Source: Solea solea
Lineage: Eukaryota; Chordata; Actinopteri; Pleuronectiformes; Soleidae
NCBI RefSeq assembly: GCF_958295425.1
Contig: NC_081138.1
Location: 22,301,886 to 22,365,885 of the forward strand
Length of the DNA stretch: 64,000 bases
Reading direction: 5' to 3'
Made by a program: the position numbers and the translations under genes. Within the stretch, counting starts at the first letter, position 1. Every line of letters starts with the position of its first letter. The notes beneath the pieces are model-generated. The model saw nothing but the letters and a program-made list of their open reading frames with translations, did not search any database and was not told the origin of the DNA. Shown here in pieces: positions 12,851 through 26,200 of this stretch.

Positions 12851-13402
12851 GGGAGGGAAGAGGGGAAAGTTAATAGCCAGGAAGTTAACAAATTAAATGG
12901 ACAGATTAAGTTTATATGTAACTAAGTATTACACAGTGTGCCTATCAGCAAAACAACTGAATCAACTAACACAACTGTTGGCTAGTTTGTTTTTTGCTGA
13001 ATTCCTGTGACACAAAGTGCGTCAGGTCTTCCAAAATACAACACCATTTTTTTTCATACGGGTGAATTCTGGATCGAGAAATACCAGAGGGGAGGAGGTT
13101 GACTTTCGGTTGACTCTCATATGAACACAGAGCTACATGGAAACAAGGCGTAAGGCTGAAACATGTTACAATTCTTGAGCAACTGCTCACCGACCGCCAA
13201 TGCTACATATACTTAAAATCTGCAATGTTACATGAACTGCAATAACACCTGCAATGTAACCTTCCCCCATGGGACACATTTGATGTTACTGCTGTCCATG
13301 AGCAGCACAGATTTGGAAAAAAACACACCAGAAAAACCTGTTAAATCTGACAATCAACAGTAGAAATGCCCTCCAGATTACACAAAGCAAAGTTTAACAA
13401 TG

Positions 13403-13403
<1 letters not shown>

Positions 13404-13433
<30 letters not shown>
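13404..13433. repeat. Homopolymer tract C20 followed by A10
   Basis: Twenty C residues run directly into ten A residues. On the minus strand this is T10 followed by G20, which could form a G-quadruplex. It may fall in the CNST 3' UTR if that transcript extends about 1.4 kb past the stop. Confidence 0.9.
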
Positions 13434-13434
<1 letters not shown>

Positions 13435-14833
13435 ATTCATCCAAAGGTTTAAGACATTAACATTTCATTGTTTTAAATTTTCATTTGTGAGTTTTAAAAA
13501 AATGAACAATAAAAGCTACACCAGTGGTTGCAGCAGTTTGTAAAATGACCGATGGGCCACGTCCCATTTGTGCAATTTGTGGGACACGAGCAAAACTCTG
13601 TGCCCCACAGGTAACAAACTCTACTGTACATTATACATACATTTCATATTTTTTTCCATCTGTGTGGGTCACAGCTGCTTTTACATTTACATTTATTCTG
13701 TCCAGGGCTGAGTTCAGGTTTTGTTCACTTGATTTAATGGCTGATTTACCAACCAGTGATTTTTTTTAATCTTGAAAGGATAGTTCAGGATTTTTGTAGT
13801 AGGGTTGCATGACGTACTTGAACAGTCAGTGTGTTACATACAGGTGCTTTTTGTGCTCCCTATGCCAAGAGGCAGGTGGGGAAAGGGGGGTTACACAAAT
13901 AAGCTCATTAAAACATGGCTACAACCAAGGATGAGAAAACTTAATAAATAGACTAGACTAATAGAATAAAAGCTATTTATCTTCAAAATGCTTTCACTGC
14001 TTTCCCTTCTTCTTCTCACTGCTCTCTAAAGGGAAAACATGTTTCTGGTGTTTTATATTCTTAAATATAGACCAGTTGCTGTTTCACTTTTTACGACAGC
14101 AAACTGACGTTAGTAAAGTAAAATGGCAAAGATAATAATTTTGACTCAGAAAATGCAGAAGATGTTGGTCTAATGGTGCCTCCATCACTAAGGTCATTTG
14201 TCTTCGTGTGTGACTTTGACATCGCTGTTTGGATTTAAGTGACACAAACTTGGTGATTAGAGTTACATGTTGGAAAAGACTGTCTGTGAAACAGCAAGGT
14301 CAAGCAGTGGACTATTTCAGGACTAAAATGATTTTTGTTTTTGCTGCTGCCCCTGATTGCAGCCACGATCAATGAGCTTGGGCCCCACTTGCCCTTTGCT
14401 GCTTCTCAGCAAAAGTGTGCACACAGAGCGCAGTCATCTGCATGAAATATAATGACTATGTACGTGTACCTCACACAGCTCTACTCCAAAACATCTCGAC
14501 ACTCGCTTTTCGATTGTAGACGTACATATGAAGACAAATCTCAGCTCTTATTGTTATGGGACATCTTATCTATGACTTTCAGTATCTGAGAAACCTAAAA
14601 TGATATTTACAGTGCATTAAGAAATGCCAGAGAACAGGCTCATATGCTAACTGTGTCTGATCTAATCCTTTGACAATTAGGCAGCGAGAAAAAGCCACTT
14701 ACTCCAAACAGCAGGAGGGAACCCTCTGGCACCATTATCTCCAAAAACATTGTCCAAGTAAGCAGCAGAGGCAGCTGCAGTAGAAAAGAGTAAGGCCAGC
14801 AGAGGCTCTACAGTGCTAACTCACTGTCCGCTG

Positions 14834-15042
14834 CTACAACCCGGGGCTGAACCAGTGCTGGATATGAGCCATTCCGCGCTGTATCTGCCCAATGTAGAAG
14901 TCTGCATTTCGGGAGAAGTCCTGGCAGACGGAGGAGTGGGCATCACCCAGAGCACAGTACAGGGCGGTGCCACCCACACTGATTACTACAGTGACCAGAC
15001 ACAGCAGGAAGAGAAGCAGGCAGGAGTCACTACTGCCAACTT
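14834..15042 (-). CDS. cnst: Consortin last exon: transmembrane segment and luminal tail
   Basis: The acceptor CTCTGTAG lies at 15043 and upward. After a split Glu and VGSSDSC, a hydrophobic run of about 25 residues (about 733-757, including LVTVVISVGGTALYCALG) forms the single membrane span. It is followed by CQDFSRNADFYIGQIQRG and HIQHWFSPGL before TAG at 14834-14836. SVGGTALYC and the short tail ending in a Trp-containing helix are the most recognisable consortin signature. Confidence 0.93.
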
Positions 15043-18000
15043 CTACAGAGGGAGAGACAGAGAAGTACATGGGGAAGTTAAAAACCACTGTCTGTTCAAA
15101 ATATCTGAACAATGATTTTCTACACTTGGATGTGTAAATGGAGAGATCTGACATACACACCTTGGTCATCGTCCTCAGGAACTTTGAAGTGAACTCGTCT
15201 TTTGGCAGTGGATTTCTCCTGCTGGGGTTCTGAGCTTGAAGACAAAGTCACGGTGTGCACACGCACACTCCTCTTCTTCAATATGGAGACCAGGCCAGAG
15301 GCAGGAGACATCTGTAATGTAATAACCGTACCAAAAATGTATGAAAAGTAAGTAAGTCATGAACGGGCTGTCGTCCTGTTCATCTTACAGCCAACAATGG
15401 TGCACTTCAGCGGCCACGTGGTGTAATAAACACCAGACAGTCAGCAGTACTGAACTTCAAACCTTGTCCTGACACACAGTACCAGGCACCACTTTCCACT
15501 TACAACAAAGGTCTAACTTTCATCAACTTGGTAGCATATGAACACCAAGAAGAGCTACAACTGCCAGAGCCTCAACGGACTTCTGTCACACACTTTATGA
15601 AAATAGACACAGTCTCTGGATCAATAAACCGAAGCTTATGTGAAAGTGTCTTGTCAGTCTAAGAAAAAATAAGGCAACTTCTCACATGATTTATAAAGTC
15701 AGCGAACATGTTCCCGGTTTCCTTTCAGGTCCCCGTCAACACCTCATAATGTCCATTTTTAAATTACGAGTCAAATAGAAGTGGCTATGGTGTAATTGAC
15801 AGCTGATGTCATACATGGTGACGTGCTAGTCCTCATACTCTCAGTAAGATCTACTCTCTTCTTTCTCTCACCCTCTAATCCAAATGTGGATCAGAGGGTT
15901 ACAGACTATGCTGGACAAAATCAAAACTTGCTTGCAAAGCTTTAACACACAAGCTCATTTAGCAATATGCAACATCATGGTGGGTTCACACTTCTCTACA
16001 ACCTGTATTTGAACTGTAAAAATAAGAAAAGCAATAACCAAATAAATCTAAATGAAATGCTTTTTAATCCCAATATTGGACACAGTTATGAAAGTAAATT
16101 TAGGCATCTACATCCAGGTTATAATATCATAAAAACAACACACTAATCCTCCTAGATACTGACACAGCAAGCACATGACACACTGTGTAACACTTTCTGT
16201 TGTCCTGCTTTTCCTAGTCTGGCTCTAATTTTTCCAGATTAGAAGAATGAAATAGCACATTTCCTTTCATGTCTGCAAAACAATTCTATCATCTGGGACA
16301 GGTGATGGCTAGGCAATAATCATTAGGTCTGCATCAACAGGACACTGGGCTATATATTATGAAGGGCCTGGGTGGGCAGATACTGGCAGCAGCCATAAAG
16401 AGTAGGCAACATATTTATGGTGTTATTGATCAATAATTCCATAATGACCTTTCAGCATCATGTAAATCAAGTGATCTCAGACGGAACTAGACTCCTGCAA
16501 CTGCTCTAAGTTAGATAATCCGTCTCATGACAGAAAACTCTGACTAATCACAATTCAGAGAGAGAGGGAGTTCCTATTGGCTGTTTTACAAAAGCATTTA
16601 AAGGTACACGTCCATTCAATGGAAAGGCCACTAATCCAGGATCTGCCTACATTGCAAAGCGATTCTGAAAATATAGTCTAATTAGTCTGAAAGAGAGTCA
16701 GACAATAAACACAAGGAAACACAATATGTGTCAACATGGGTGGAGCCTTTCAGAGATGGAGAGCTTGCCTCAGATCATCTCTTGTCTGTGAAGCATGTTC
16801 ATGTGTCTGTGCTCATCCGGTGGGAGGAGCTCCGGGCAGAGAGCCTCCTCCCTCCCCGTATTAAACCACCTGGGGCTGAGATTCAACAACCAGCTGTTTT
16901 CTCTAGAGATCATACTGACAACAGATTGCAGACGTTATAAAAGCCACAGTTTGAATTTGATATATTTAAACTGTTACATACGCATTAGACTGTACAGCTG
17001 AGTGTAGTTGTCGTGTCACTGCACTATGATCTATTCTTTTAGCAGCAGCTCATATCAGTCATCTATGAAGAACTGTGTTAAATGTGCTATAATTTATAAT
17101 AAAAAACACAGCTCCATTATTTTATTATTTCAGTGTGTGTCTCATAACTTGAATATTCTCACCTCTTCTACAGTGATGAGTTTAGCCATGTCATCCAGTG
17201 AAACAGCTTCTCTGATGATGTCAGCTGGCTCGACTTCATATTCATACTCCTCCTCCTCCTCCTCCTCCTCTTCCTCCTCTTCCTGCTCTGTCTGCTCGAC
17301 ATGAGCCTCCTGAGTGAGGTGGGCCTCCTGGTGGAGGCAGGTTTCAGTGCTCGCCTGCAGCGATAACAGAATGCAGTTAAATACAGGTGTGTTGTTGCTC
17401 TATTAGTCTGAAGCAGAGGCAGTGATGTATTTTGTAGAAAGTTTTATCAAAATATATACAGGAAGTGTGTGGTTAACATGAGCTGCAACATCCATAGTGA
17501 CTTGAGAAACCAACAAAACTGCATAAAGTGTAAAATCATTACCATGATAACAAATAATATACAAATGACTTTAAATATTTACTGTATTTAAGCTCATTAA
17601 GTGTTTTTGGTTGAGCAGAACAGCAGACATTGATAACTATCATGACTGGACAAAAACAGTAACATGCCACACATGCAAGTAGGCGCAATGTCCAGTGTTT
17701 ACAAAATCTTTATCTTGCCATTTTTTTTTTAAGGAACAATAATTAAGTTATTTACAGTTTGCTGTGAAATGAAAAGTTATGAGAGCTCAACAGGCTGCAC
17801 CTGCAGTGGAAGCAGCAGGTTACATTTGGGAAATCATGGTTCCATCGTTGTGAAGTGTGATTTGCGATTGCAAATGGTTTTTTTTTATCATGGTTTATTC
17901 ATTTTTCATTTCAAAATAATTTGACCACTAGTATTTTCCAATTTCAAAGCAGCCGACACATTTGAACACACAGTATACCTGGTTGTCCTCGTGTCGTTTC

Positions 18001-20152
18001 TCTTCAGCCCGGGCTTCCTGGTGTAGCTGTTCTACCGCCACATCTGTCCCACTGACCAGAGTATCCACTGAGAGAGCTGTCTGACAAAGCGCAGAGTCTC
18101 TTCCCTTACACTTCTCATCTTCTTCCTCTCCCTCATCTTCCATCTCCAAAGCCTCTGCTGCTTCCTCCACGTCCCCCTGCTCCTCCTCCCTTTTTGCCTC
18201 CTTTTCCTCTGCGAGACCTAAATCTCCTCCTTGCTGCTCTGCGGGCTTGGGCTGATCCATTTCTCCAGCTGTAGAGGGGTGCAGACCATTGCCTTTGGTT
18301 GAAGTGGTATGACCCACCCCTCTCTCTGCCTCTCCTCCCTCCCTGTCACTGCTCTGCTCTTCAGTCAGCTGACAGCCACAGGGATCATCCCTCTTTTCTA
18401 CCTCGCTCTCTGAGTTTTCTCTGTGCTGATCTGAAACGTCAGGGAAACTGAGCTTATCAGGCAAATTATCAAAGGTTATGACTGAGTCACTGATCTGACG
18501 ACGGGAGGAGTCTTTGGCTATCTGCTCTGCCCCTCTGTCAACCTGGTGGCCTGGATGAAAAAGAGAAATAGAAAGTGGAGCAGGAGAAAGGGTTTTGACC
18601 AAGAGGTACAAATGTAGAGAGAGAAAAAAAGAAAAATAAGCAAAATTTAGTGCTTAAGACAGAACTCTGCCCTGCATGGTGCAGTTTAATAAAAGTGACG
18701 CATTTAATCCATGTGGGCCAAACTTTCTTTCTTTACATCATTTCTACTCAGTGAATCATACACTCGCACGATCAGGATCACAAACAGAAAGCTGCGCCCA
18801 GCTGCATTTACACAAGCATTACTATAATTATTGCTTGAAAATTAAGTATGAAGTAGTGTGAAATTTTTCCGACAGTAAAACTGGAAGTTATATTTGTAGA
18901 TCCTACAAATCTACAAATACATGGGGAAAAAAAACAGTCAACTCTAAACAACACATGTGCTTTAAAAGTCAATTTTGCTACAATGAAAGACAACACTGGT
19001 CCATTAAGGTCCAGTGTGTGGTCTAGTCTGTATTTACTATGTGGCTTTCTAGTCTTAATGAACACTCGCAGCCTTTCACATAATTGTTTTAACATTGCCA
19101 GCTAGTTAGACTTTCAGGTCATTCTGCTTTCATTGTGGTTTCAGCATGTCCAGCTAAAGTGACCTAATGTTGCATTCAGTTAATTTGGAAAGTAGTGTGA
19201 CAAGTGGACAGCAGCTTTAACCACACATCTCTGTGTATACATTAAACCTTATACTTAAACATATACTGTACATACAATTCTACTCTGTTTTGGTTTGTCT
19301 GAATCCATGGATCACATCAAACCCCACAGACTGAAACTACATGTACATGTACAACTATTTTTCTAACATGTACACATATGTATAAAGGGCTGGGTATTGA
19401 TTAAAAAATGTCAACAGGGTATATTTATGGATCTTATATACAACAATTTGACATTGAAAGACAGCATATTTTCATTAGTTGATAAAGAGGAACTTAAATA
19501 CCCAGGCGATACCACAAAAGTACTGAAGTTAGATACAATCATTAGCTAGCAAACTAAAGATGTCATTGTACAGTACACCTACACATTTTACTGTGCATAC
19601 GACAATAAATCATTAGTCATTACTAAACGTGTATCTGTTTAGTTAAAGTGAATGTTAATTCTATCAACTGTAAGATCTAAAGAAAACAGAAAAAGCTGGT
19701 AAGTGGATGTTTACCGAGTTTGTGCTTGTTGGCCAAGTTTAGCAAACATATAAAATCACCATCACGAGTCACAGTCACTTATGCCGCATTAACTCACCTG
19801 AGGTACATGAAGGCAGTGAATCACTTTCTTCTGTAGGCCTCAGAGAGTCCAGAGATGAACACTGCATGCACACACACACACATATACTGTATTATTATAT
19901 AAATACATTACAACATTTGCATACACTACATTCACTTTTCTGTCTCACACAAACACACAACCATACAATACAAATAATAATGGTTGTCTTACCGCAGCAT
20001 CACAACCACTTGGCCTATGAAGAGAAGAGAAGACAACGGAATTAGACTAGTCAAGTCTTTGGTTAATATGTGAAAGTTGTTTGACCCTTCTCTGCTAGTC
20101 TTTCAATCTAATATTAGCACCAAGCCATTTCCAATGCTATTACAAGTGTGCT

Positions 20153-20203
<51 letters not shown>

Positions 20204-23200
20204 TTGAGGTGAAACCTTAGCAGTGTGAAGGCTCAAGTGTCTGAAAGTGCAGCAGCAGCAAAGAACCATATGTTTTAACTATCAGTGCTGCAGTGTTCAC
20301 CAGGGACCACACTGCACTGACCTCCATTAAACAACCTGTGTCCCCAACCTTGACCATAACCAGTTCATTCCCAACCCTAACCTTAAACTAACCACAACTC
20401 AAAATTTGGTCCTTAACTTAAACAGTTCCTCAAAAATGAGGTTCTGCTCTCCATGAAGACTACTGGTCCTGACAAGGTCAGTGTTTATGCTAGAAAACTT
20501 CCCAAAGAGGTAACACAACACAAGTACAAACACACAAAGCCACACACACACAAACACCTTATCTCATTATGTGCATGAGACAAGATAAAATGTTTAACTA
20601 GGATTCAATTTATCTTTGTGTTTTAAAATCAATGTTTTCTATATTACTGCAATAACTAATATCAAATATGTCGCCACACATTCAACAAATGAAACATCTT
20701 GTTTATATCCTAAATAAATAAATACTAATACTACTACAAATCCTAAACAGAAACTAAAACTAAAAGAAACAGTCTGACAGAGAGAAAAGGGAATATGTTC
20801 CCTAGGTCCTGGAAGTGAAGCCAATGCAGTGGTGCCTGAAACCTGTATTCTCTTAAATGGCCATCAGGGGGCGACTCCACTGGTTTGTATACAAGTCTAT
20901 AGGTAAATGTGTCTTGTGACTGCTTGCTGCAAAGTATATGATATCAGTGACTAGTTTTGGATTTTTTGTGATTGAAAACTTATGTCTGACTCTGGTAAGA
21001 AACTAAACAAATATTTTGCAGCAGTTTGTTGTTTAAAACCTTAAACTATGTTACGGTCAAGTCAACAGAACAGTAATGTACACATAACACATTGCCAGTT
21101 GTTTTTTTGTTTTGCACTCAAAGATACAAGAACACACAAAGAGTACACAAACATGCATGCATGCATACTAACCGACTGTGGGTCTGGCAGATATGTGTAA
21201 GAGGGTCCAGATGTTGTGTTGCCAGGTCTGACGAAGTCCTTTCACACTGACTCTCTGAGGGAGAAACGCATTGTTAAGAGCTTCCTGAGCTCCATTATAA
21301 GCAACGCAAACATAAATACAACATCCATCATCATCATAAATGTTTCCTGATGCAATTTACATTATATGTGCAACATTAAATATACATTAGTAAGTTCAAT
21401 AGAACGGAGACAGATGCTGCAGTCTTACTGCAGTGTAATTTTGAAAGATGGAAAATATCAAGTAACCACTACTTAATCTCTATATGTAGACACCGCATAT
21501 GAATATGCAAAATCTATAGGTGTGGGATAAGATTTTTGGTTTGTGGTTCTAGAAACTGGAAACTGGCCCGTGTGGACAGCAAAGGTTATGGAACACATTG
21601 ACAGAAATGCATCAGATGATGTCTGTGTGCATATGTGGAGAGCTGTTAGTACAGAAATGGACGTGTGGGCCCAGATATTTGCTGTTTGCCTCAGAAGCCT
21701 CAAAAGGATAATATGCAGCCAGACAATAACAGTGATGGGCTCCAAGTTTGTCCAGTAATAGGCTTGTGTTTATCGGCTATAATAGGATATTTAGTTTATC
21801 TCATAGCCTAGGATAAACTAACAGTAATATAACGATACAGTAGTCATACTATAATTGATAAAAAGATCAAATGCAAGGATTTGGACGCGTTAATCCATCT
21901 GCCAAACCCTGCTGTCAACTTTTTTTTTCTTGTCATGAGCGCCATCATGAGGAGTCATTAAGTAGTTATGCTGGTGAGTCCACCACCAGCACCAGCGGAC
22001 CTCATGTTGAAGATAAAGCAGTTAGCACTCGTCTGCCTTTGCAGCATGAAGACCAGGGTTCACTACCCAGTCAGAACAAGGGCCATTCTGCATGGAGGTT
22101 GCATGTTCTCCCTACGTGTGAGTAGATTTCTCACAGGTCTGGACAACGATATTTTACCATGTCAATATTTTGTCCCACACTTAAACTTAAATATTCACTT
22201 TGGTTGTGAATGTGTGTGTCTAATGTACTTGTGTTGTGGTTCATGTGTGTTTGTTACCCCACTGCTGCTGTAGTATATTCAGGTTGTCCAGTAACCTCTG
22301 GTGATAGAGTCTCTCTAGATGGATGCACCATAAAGCTCGCTGGTCTGAACAACGCAAGTTAAGAAACACACTACCTAAAACACACACACACACATGGCTC
22401 TACACGGAACTGCTTGCTTTATAACTGCAGCAACTCGAAAACCTGGGTTTTTCATCAAAAGTAAACAGAGAAAAACTGAGAACGACAAAAGAACTCAAAG
22501 AGCAACAACAGAGGAGGGGCAGAGGAAATCTAATGAGAGCAAAGGATAGAGGAAGAATTGCTTCAGGATGGTGCTTCCCTCATGTTTATGGATAAGAGCA
22601 GCCAAAACACAGTCCTTCTCTGAAAAGCCCCAATGCTTTCTCTCTTCCTCTATCTCACATTCTATACATGCATAACATAACTAAGCGTGCTTTCTCCTCT
22701 GTTGAGCTCTTTCATTACTTCCCTCCCACCGTATCTCCTCCCCTCTGATAATACCTCTCACAAATTCCAATTCCATCTCAAGCTCGCTCTACATATTTTT
22801 CGTTTTTCCCCATTCAAACACTCCCCTCCCCTCCTCCCACTCTACGCTGTACTTTATACTTTGTACTGTGTCTCAGACGTGGACAACCAGATGAGTTGTG
22901 AGTGTAGCTGTTCACATCCTTAATGTGTATTTTACTGTGCACAAGAGACAGTGTCAATAAGAGGCACACCACAAGACTATAAATGTTAATTTAAAAAAAA
23001 AAAACAAAAAAAAACATAGCAACACTGGAGGTGACCAGCTCGAGCAGCGATAACGGCCGTGACTCCTTTAGCAATAACATGTGACATGCTTAAATTAATG
23101 ACATCCTGATAATGACTGTCAGTTTCTCCTTCAGCCAGTTAACTTCCATTCATGTTATTAGTCTGATGAGTTATGTTATATATAATCTTATACGAATCAG

Positions 23201-26200
23201 GGTGAAGTATTTTGTCCCACTTTCCGTACAGAATTTACCTTAGAAAAAAAGAGAACTGGAGTCAAACTTGCAAAACAATATTATACCGAGTAAATCAATC
23301 CCATGAATGGCTTTTATGAGTGTGGACAGTCATTTCTGTTTACTCACTGCAATCATTTGTCACCTTTCAGGCGTGGCAGAAACATAGTTAAGTGTTATTG
23401 CCCGACATGTCAACAGGAATAAATGTTAATCCATCTACCTTCCCTACTTTTACCTCCGCCTCTGTGTGTGTTTTCTCTGTTTCACCTCCTGCAGTTCTCT
23501 TAAAATCAGTTCACGTTCCTTTCCACTCTTCTTCAGCATGTTCTTTATGTCTTGGGTTCTTTCTTTTTTTTTTCAAAATAACTCCGACAAAGTGTAAAGG
23601 CAGTCATACATGACGTAATCTTCTTTACACCACCAATCCCTTCAGCTCTTTTGGTGAAGTGTGTTAAATAATACAGATTCAATAAAGAAAAACACTTGTT
23701 CGGACAAGAACGAGGCTGCATGGTAAGAACAAAGATGGCAAGTATATGACATATTTTGCTTAAATTACAATAACTTAGCACGCACCATCTCAAACACACA
23801 CACACACACACACAGTAAGAATAGCGATAAGGATACAGTCTCTGTGAAGGACAAAGGCCTCGGCAATCTGCAAAGACAAGAAGATCAGACATTTTAATAA
23901 AACATGTGCTTTTATTACCTCAACTATAGCGTCATGTAGGGCTTATTGATTGTTAATCAGTCAATAAATCAACTGTCAACAAATGGTGTGACCAGCTTTT
24001 ATGTTCTCTTCTCCTCTATGACAGGCAACTGAATATGTTTGGTTTGTGGACAAAACAAGATTTCTGAGGACATCATAATTTTTAAGGTTTGGGAAACAAT
24101 TGTCCTTCCATCTGACATTGCATAGACCAAACCACCAGAAAATAATCGATAATGAAAAAAAATAACTACAAGTCGCAGCTCATAAAACCAGTTATGTCAC
24201 TGAAACTATCAGGAACCTAAAAAAACGGACAGGAACTCTATTCATCATGGCTGATGAAGACCATTCAAACGCTGGCAGAATCTGACACTATCACAAGATC
24301 AACTCTAAACAGGGCTGAAACACAGTCACTCTATACCCACTTTTACAGCATAATCAGTCACTGTGACTGAAAGCCTTAATATGATCTCAGAAACATAAAA
24401 CCAAAGTTAAGCAAGGCCACTAAATTTAGAGGAGAGTGACAAATATATTTAGTGTGCGATTGAAAATAAATGAGACCGAGGTCGACACAATACCTCTATT
24501 CTGCAAGTGTTGCTTTCATGCTGCTTAGCAGATCACAGGACAAGAGTGTGTGTGTGTGTGTGTGAGAGAGAGAAAGTGAGAGAGAGTGAGCGGGGGAAAG
24601 GAGGGCGCACAGGGCTCTCACATTTCTAATGAAGTCAAGGCTACTATGACGTGCGAATCACCTCTTTATAAAAATGTGCTTCAGATAAAAGTTGGAAAAG
24701 AGCTTAAATTTGTTTTAGTTTTTAGTGCAGTTACACATCTCTCACATTACAGGGGAGACAAAGTGCAGTACAATTTAATGGTTTTTTGTTTGTTGTTTTT
24801 CCCCAAAAATATGACAACAGTGAAAATGTGAAAATCAATATACTTATAATTTATGACTAAGTCTCAAGCAAGAGGATATTTCTGATTATGACACATTATC
24901 TCTGTCACATTAAACACTTTTAAACTAAAAATGATTAATAATATTAAATAAAATACACTATTTACATAATAGATACTTTTTTTTTTGTTAAAATCAATAA
25001 CCAGAGCGTGTTCTCCATGAAGTCCAAACAATGTGTCCCTTCATTGCACTTCACTTTCCGCTGTTCATTTAATCTAATCATTGTCATTGGCTTAGCTTCT
25101 AAACTTCAGGTCATTTGTATCTCTCTCTCTCATTTTATTTCAATTTCAACTACACTGGTTCATCTTACGTTGACTGGACGCTACATCTGTACATGTAACA
25201 AACTCAGAGTCATATTTTCACATAAATATTCATTTAAAATGTCAATCAAAGTAACTTTGATATAATTAGTGTAACATATTCACTGTTGACATTATCATGA
25301 CTAAGCACATAAACCTAGTCCCACTATGGCACTGATTCCTTTACAATCTATATTTACCAAACTAAATCACAGCGTGAGATATTACAAAGTATATTTTGAT
25401 ATTTAGACAAGGGCCTTGCATTGTGGAGGCTGCCATGTTGTTTCTGCAAACAGACAATGTGTGTATTTCCCTTTAGAAGTGGAAGCTTTGATCAAATGAA
25501 GAAGAACATAATTAATCACTTTTGGAACACAAAGGCCACTGTAGTTGTAGTTGTCATTTCACATTTCTGCATGTGTGTACGCCGTTCTGTTCATACTAAA
25601 CGAGGGTCTACGTCTGTGTAGCGTTCCGTGCATATGTGCCTGATGTCACATCCCATTCCAGTGCAGGCTAGTTATCACCAGAAGTTGTGATAAATTGCTT
25701 GTATTTTATTTCTGGTGACTTTTTTCACTAACGTGTTGTCTCTTTTGACCAAAACAATAGTGCGCCACTAAGTGGACTGCAAAGTACAGGGAGCATGCAC
25801 AGTCGATGTGTATGGTCGTCCATTAAGGGTCCATGCGGACCACCGTGGAAAAGGTCACACATGATTAAATTTAAGTCACACACACCCTAGCAGACCTCTC
25901 CACACACACAGAGACGCTGAAAGGCATGACTCAGCCTTTGAAGAGTCTCATCATTAGATGGCACTAATTCTTACATACTAGTCCTTAAAGGACAGAGGCA
26001 TCATGATGGGGCATGGGAAATAAAAACACCCAACATACATTCACTGTTTTTCTTTTTTTTTCTCCCACACACCTGTCTACCTGAAAATTAGCATCAGGTG
26101 TGCCTGGTCATAGTGTAGATAAATCAAGTTGACAGTAATATTCACACACCCTGTAACATACATGTTCAGTCATGCAGATGTGTGTGTCTGTGCGTGTGTG

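Larger units (their letters stand above)
9261..14833. other. SMYD3-CNST intergenic region and CNST 3' UTR
   Basis: No coding exon was found. The part next to 14833 must hold the CNST 3' UTR, but the cleavage site could not be fixed; reverse-strand AATAAA candidates lie near 13686 and 11667. Other contents are a repeat tail ending in an ATT microsatellite (about 9800-9897), a repeat of unknown class at 12150-12850, and a C20/A10 homopolymer tract at 13404-13433. The open frames of 60-80 codons look like chance. Confidence 0.5.

Noticed and set aside
20340..20500. Interstitial telomere-like sequence (CCCTAA words)
   Set aside because: Only one or two degenerate units; it fits a common fish interspersed repeat better than a fusion scar.
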